Assembly (NCBI RefSeq): GCF_000378445.1 | Contig: NZ_KB899720.1 | Span: 2,501-63,291 of the forward strand | Source of the DNA: Deinococcus aquatilis DSM 23025 | GTDB taxonomy: Bacteria; Deinococcota; Deinococci; Deinococcales; Deinococcaceae | Length of the DNA stretch: 60,791 bases | Direction: 5' to 3' | Shown: positions 58,016-60,791 of the stretch, piece by piece | Position numbering within the stretch: the first letter of the stretch is position 1 | Layout of the letters: every line of letters starts with the position of its first letter | The notes under the pieces: generated by a model | The model's database searches: none | Told to the model about the DNA's origin: nothing | What the model saw: only the letters and a program-made list of their open reading frames with translations | Made by a program: the position numbers and the translations under genes

Positions 58016-58675
58016 ATGAAAACCAAACAATGTTTAGTGATTGGCCTGGGGCGCTTCGGAACTGCCGTCGCCACCACCCTCTACGAGATGGGGCATGAGG
58101 TCGTCGCCATCGACCAGAACGAGGAAAATGTAGAACGGGTGATGAACCTCGTGACGCACGCGGCGGTCGTGGATGCCAGCGACGAACGGGCGCTGAGGGC
58201 CATCGGTGCTTCTGAATTCGATGTGGTGGTGGTGGCTATCGGCACCGATGTGCAGGCCAACATTCTGGCGACCATGAACGCCAAGAGCCTCGGCGCACCC
58301 TATGTCGTCACCAAAGCGATTGATGAGATGGCTCGCCGCGTGCTGGAGCGCATTGGGGCCGATCTGGTGATCCGGCCCGAACACGATATGGGTGTGCGCC
58401 TGGCCCGCCAGATTGCCACCCCCAACATCGTGGACACGCTGGATCTGGGGGGCGACTACGCCATCGTAGAAATCGAAGCCAACGAGCGTTTAAGGGGCAC
58501 GCTGCGCGACCTGAACCTCACCGGGCGGTTCAATGTGCAGATCATTGCCATCAGCCGGGGCGGCAAGGTAGAAGTCACCCCCCGCGCCGAAGACGACCTG
58601 CGCCCGCACGACAAATTGGTCGTGATCGGGACAGCGCACAATCTGGATGACCTGCGGCGCTACTTGGGGGAATAG
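58016..58675 (+). CDS. ktrA: Potassium uptake regulatory subunit, KtrA/TrkA-N type
   Basis: A 219-residue cytoplasmic protein: an RCK N-terminal Rossmann domain (VIGLGRFGTAVA, then HEVVAIDQNEENVE) that binds ATP/ADP or NAD, followed by an RCK-C domain from about residue 140. It forms an octameric ring that gates KtrB. It is in an operon with ktrB. Confidence 0.93.
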   Translation: MKTKQCLVIGLGRFGTAVATTLYEMGHEVVAIDQNEENVERVMNLVTHAAVVDASDERALRAIGASEFDVVVVAIGTDVQANILATMNAKSLGAPYVVTKAIDEMARRVLERIGADLVIRPEHDMGVRLARQIATPNIVDTLDLGGDYAIVEIEANERLRGTLRDLNLTGRFNVQIIAISRGGKVEVTPRAEDDLRPHDKLVVIGTAHNLDDLRRYLGE

Positions 58676-58785
58676 GACAAAACTCCCTTGGTGGGGAGTG
58701 GAAAGAGCCGTCACCCGGCGTCATCTGAGACCGAATGCCTTAGTAGTGGCAACAAAATCGTCTTTCTTTATCGATCACTTCCTGC

Positions 58786-59265
58786 CTACCGCTTTTCTTC
58801 CCGGATGATCCCGCAACTCAGGTTTCCCCTGACTTCCAGCGCCTCGGTGATGGTCTGTGGGGGCAACTGGCCCTGCAAGGTGGTGGCCGCCGACAGGGGA
58901 ACGGGAGCCAGTCCGGGGACCTGAAGACTGGCCCGCGTGGTGGGCGTCATCAGGCGCAGCTTGCGTTCCAGGCAGGCGGCGTCGTTGGTATTCAGTGTGA
59001 CCGGGCGGGCGTCCGTGCCACCCTCCGACGGATTGATCAGCATGACTGTGACTGGCTGGGCGCTGAACCTGCTGAGGGTCTGCTCGGCCCTCGCCTGCCC
59101 GGTCAGTGCCGCCGTTGTTGCGGCCAGCAGCGGAAGAAGGGCCGCGATTGCCCAGACTGCCCCGGCCCGCGCCGCGCCCGGACGCAGCAGCAGCGTGCCC
59201 AGTCCTGCGGCACAGACCAGGGTCAGCAGCAGATACAGGGCAGGCAGCGGGGCAGCAAACGACAT
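58786..59265 (-). CDS. Hypothetical membrane protein
   Basis: A 159-residue protein with two N-terminal hydrophobic segments (ALYLLLTLVCAAGLGTLLL and AVWAIAALLPLLAATTAAL) and a soluble C-terminal domain with one Cys near the C terminus (LSCGIIREEKR) and one at ACLERKL. No family recognised. ATG 59265 is fixed by TACACT (59278-59273) 7 nt upstream; a longer open frame upstream overlaps the next gene. Confidence 0.72.
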   Translation of the reverse strand: MSFAAPLPALYLLLTLVCAAGLGTLLLRPGAARAGAVWAIAALLPLLAATTAALTGQARAEQTLSRFSAQPVTVMLINPSEGGTDARPVTLNTNDAACLERKLRLMTPTTRASLQVPGLAPVPLSAATTLQGQLPPQTITEALEVRGNLSCGIIREEKR

Positions 59266-59303
59266 GGGCGTCAGTGTAATACGGAAACTGTGAACGGCCT
59301 TCC

Positions 59304-59780
59304 TCAGCGGGCGCGTTCCCACCCCGATGCCTGCTCCCAGGGATCGTCGTAGGGTGATTCCGTACTGTGCAGAGATGGCTGCAGGGGGAGGGTGAGCGGG
59401 GCCAGTCGGGACGCACTCAGCGGCTGAGGCTGTGTCCACGGCACCGATCCGCAGGCAAAGCTACCCGGCGCACCCAGGAAGATGATCTGGCTGCCTCTTT
59501 CCAGCCGCCCAGTGCAGCCCTCCAGTTGCTCTCCGATTTCGGCCAGGACCCGTTCCAGAAAAGCGTTGGCTTCGGCAGCCAATCCCGCCGACTGGAACGC
59601 GGGCAGCGCGTACACCAAGCTGGATACGCTGCCCAGTAATTCGCTGACCCCCTCCGGCCAGGGCGGAAGTTGCCGGAGAGTGTCGGCAGTCAAAATAAAC
59701 CCGCCGCCAGTCTCGCTTTGCAGCAAAAAGACCTGCTGCACGTGTTCTGCACAGGAACTGCCTGAGGGTAAATCGGACAT
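59304..59780 (-). CDS. Hypothetical protein
   Basis: A 158-residue soluble protein of unknown family. The N-terminal half may form a roadblock-like alpha/beta fold (VQQVFLLQSETGGGFILTAD, then LLGSVSSLVYALPAFQSAGLAAEA); the C-terminal part is Pro/Ser-rich and probably disordered. It is 38 bases upstream of the membrane protein on the same strand, but each seems to have its own promoter region. Confidence 0.6.
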   Translation of the reverse strand: MSDLPSGSSCAEHVQQVFLLQSETGGGFILTADTLRQLPPWPEGVSELLGSVSSLVYALPAFQSAGLAAEANAFLERVLAEIGEQLEGCTGRLERGSQIIFLGAPGSFACGSVPWTQPQPLSASRLAPLTLPLQPSLHSTESPYDDPWEQASGWERAR

Positions 59781-59872
59781 ATGGGCAGCTTAGATAAGCA
59801 CCAATGATCAGCCCGTGATCGAGAGCGCCCAGACGACCCTGCTCACTCCCGCAATCCGTACGATTTATTTAG

Positions 59873-60791
59873 AACCTCGGGTGCTAGGGGGTAGCTCAGG
59901 GGAGCTGAGAAAGCGGAAGCTCCGGTATGGCTACCAAAGAACTTCCGCTTGCCCAGAATACCGTTGAAGACCTGTTCACCCTCATTTACGTCTACGTGGA
60001 TGATTATGTGCAAGCCGCTGCGTGCAGCGGCTTATTTGTGCTCCCCCACGAACCGAATCAGAAGGGGAGTTACAGCGAACTGATGACCATCGCACTGGTC
60101 GGGGAATTGCTCGGTGAGGTGTCCGGGCAGAAATGGTTGGCTCAAGTGCGTTCGACGTATCGGGCGCTGTTTCCATGCTTACCGGATCGCAGTCGATACC
60201 TGCGCATCCAGTTGAATTTGGAAACTATTTACGCCGACCTTGCGCTGAGACTGCCCCACTTCGACGACGACACCGTGTACGTCATTGACAGCAAACCGCT
60301 TGTCCACTGCAAGGGGACGCGCTACGCGCGACCCCGAGCCATGAGTGAGGCAGGCAGTGGACGCGGTGGGCATGGGGGTTACGGTGTCAAAGGTCGATTC
60401 TATGGGTTCAAGCTGCATGCCATCATTGACGATCATGGCATGATCGTTCGCTTTGCTCTGGCTGCTGGAAATGAGAGCGATCCACCCCTCGCGCGTGCCC
60501 TCCTGAACGCAGGCGAAGGTGCCTTGGTGCTCGGTGATCGGGGCTATCAAGGCTGTGGCGTCTACGCGCAACCCAAGAGCAACATGAAGCAACCGCGCCC
60601 CTGGTGGGGCGCCATGCGATGGGTCAGAAAGACCATTGAGGCGGTTTTTTCTCGACTGGATCGTTCATTTCAGTTGATGCTGCCGCAGCTCAATTCCTTC
60701 CGATCTATTCGCGCTCATGTCTGCCGAAAAATTGCCGCTCACAATTTGGCCTTGTTCTTTGGCGGCCTTTGATCCCCTAGCACCCGAGGTT
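59873..60791 (+). mobile_element. IS982-like insertion sequence, complete within the window
   Basis: 919 bases bounded by perfect 18-bp terminal inverted repeats: AACCTCGGGTGCTAGGGG (59873-59890) and its complement (60774-60791). It encodes one transposase. The right end coincides with the last base of the window, so the target-site duplication cannot be checked; the left flank is ATTTATTTAG-like, AT-rich. Confidence 0.9.
59927..60772 (+). CDS. IS982-family DDE transposase
   Basis: A 281-residue transposase. The first catalytic Asp is in YVIDSKPLVHC, the second in VLGDRGYQGCG and the Glu in RKTIEAVFSRLDRSF, with the YGFKLHAIID segment between; this order is IS982-like. It is intact with no frameshift, so the element is probably active. 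ATG 59927 lies 36 bases inside the left terminal repeat. Confidence 0.9.
   Translation: MATKELPLAQNTVEDLFTLIYVYVDDYVQAAACSGLFVLPHEPNQKGSYSELMTIALVGELLGEVSGQKWLAQVRSTYRALFPCLPDRSRYLRIQLNLETIYADLALRLPHFDDDTVYVIDSKPLVHCKGTRYARPRAMSEAGSGRGGHGGYGVKGRFYGFKLHAIIDDHGMIVRFALAAGNESDPPLARALLNAGEGALVLGDRGYQGCGVYAQPKSNMKQPRPWWGAMRWVRKTIEAVFSRLDRSFQLMLPQLNSFRSIRAHVCRKIAAHNLALFFGGL

Overview
The window is high-GC, densely coding bacterial DNA that reads as a Deinococcus chromosome segment. The amylosucrase, UvsE-type UV endonuclease, DinB/YfiT-like (bacillithiol transferase family) protein and archaeal-type prolyl-tRNA synthetase ending in Tyr all fit that genus. So does a recurrent promoter layout: a TANNNT -10 box 5-7 nt in front of the start codon, with no Shine-Dalgarno, as expected for leaderless mRNAs. 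The last base is the outer end of an IS982-like element, so the sequence may be a contig that stops at a repeat. All calls rest on reading the sequence; no database search was possible.

Layout. 1-8.8 kb: an AIM24-like protein, a GNAT, SRP RNA, tRNA-Leu(GAG), rpsO, a secreted HtrA-like protease, a Deinococcus-type hypothetical with a strong promoter, and small enzymes (DinB-like, HD, histidine phosphatase, thioesterase). 9-13.8 kb: a complete livJHMGF branched-chain amino acid ABC transporter. 13.8-19.4 kb: a guanidine-III riboswitch with its SMR exporter, accDA, and a penicillin-acylase-like hydrolase, separated by GC-rich palindromic repeats. 20-28.8 kb: amylosucrase, a 1493-residue DUF11-repeat surface protein, and a roughly 0.8 kb gene-poor stretch with a cruciform-like repeat. 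29-36.6 kb: DAHP synthase behind a classic-looking attenuator, DUF2256-uvsE, VanZ-like and methylmalonyl-CoA epimerase genes, a GAF-GGDEF protein, a YlmH-like S4 protein and ZapE. 36.6-42 kb: an orphan sugar-binding protein, an mdtJI-like pair, an amino acid permease, a TipA-type MerR regulator and azlCD. 42-47 kb: a degenerate kinase-PASTA protein, cysteine desulfurase, HD protein and a divergent SDR/TetR pair. 47-60.8 kb: a Val T-box with a NUDIX gene and valS, a gene broken by an in-frame stop, a DUF4388 protein, ndh, a DUF1345 protein, proS, ktrBA, two hypotheticals and the IS element.

Amino acid supply and use is a recurring theme: branched-chain uptake (liv) and probable export (azlCD), aromatic synthesis under apparent ribosome-stalling attenuation, and Val-tRNA synthetase under T-box control. 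The most notable observation is the 19-codon leader peptide upstream of DAHP synthase. It contains a Phe-Phe-Tyr-Trp-Phe run, a pause hairpin, an antiterminator pairing and an intrinsic terminator in the textbook order, and it appears to start from a leaderless promoter.
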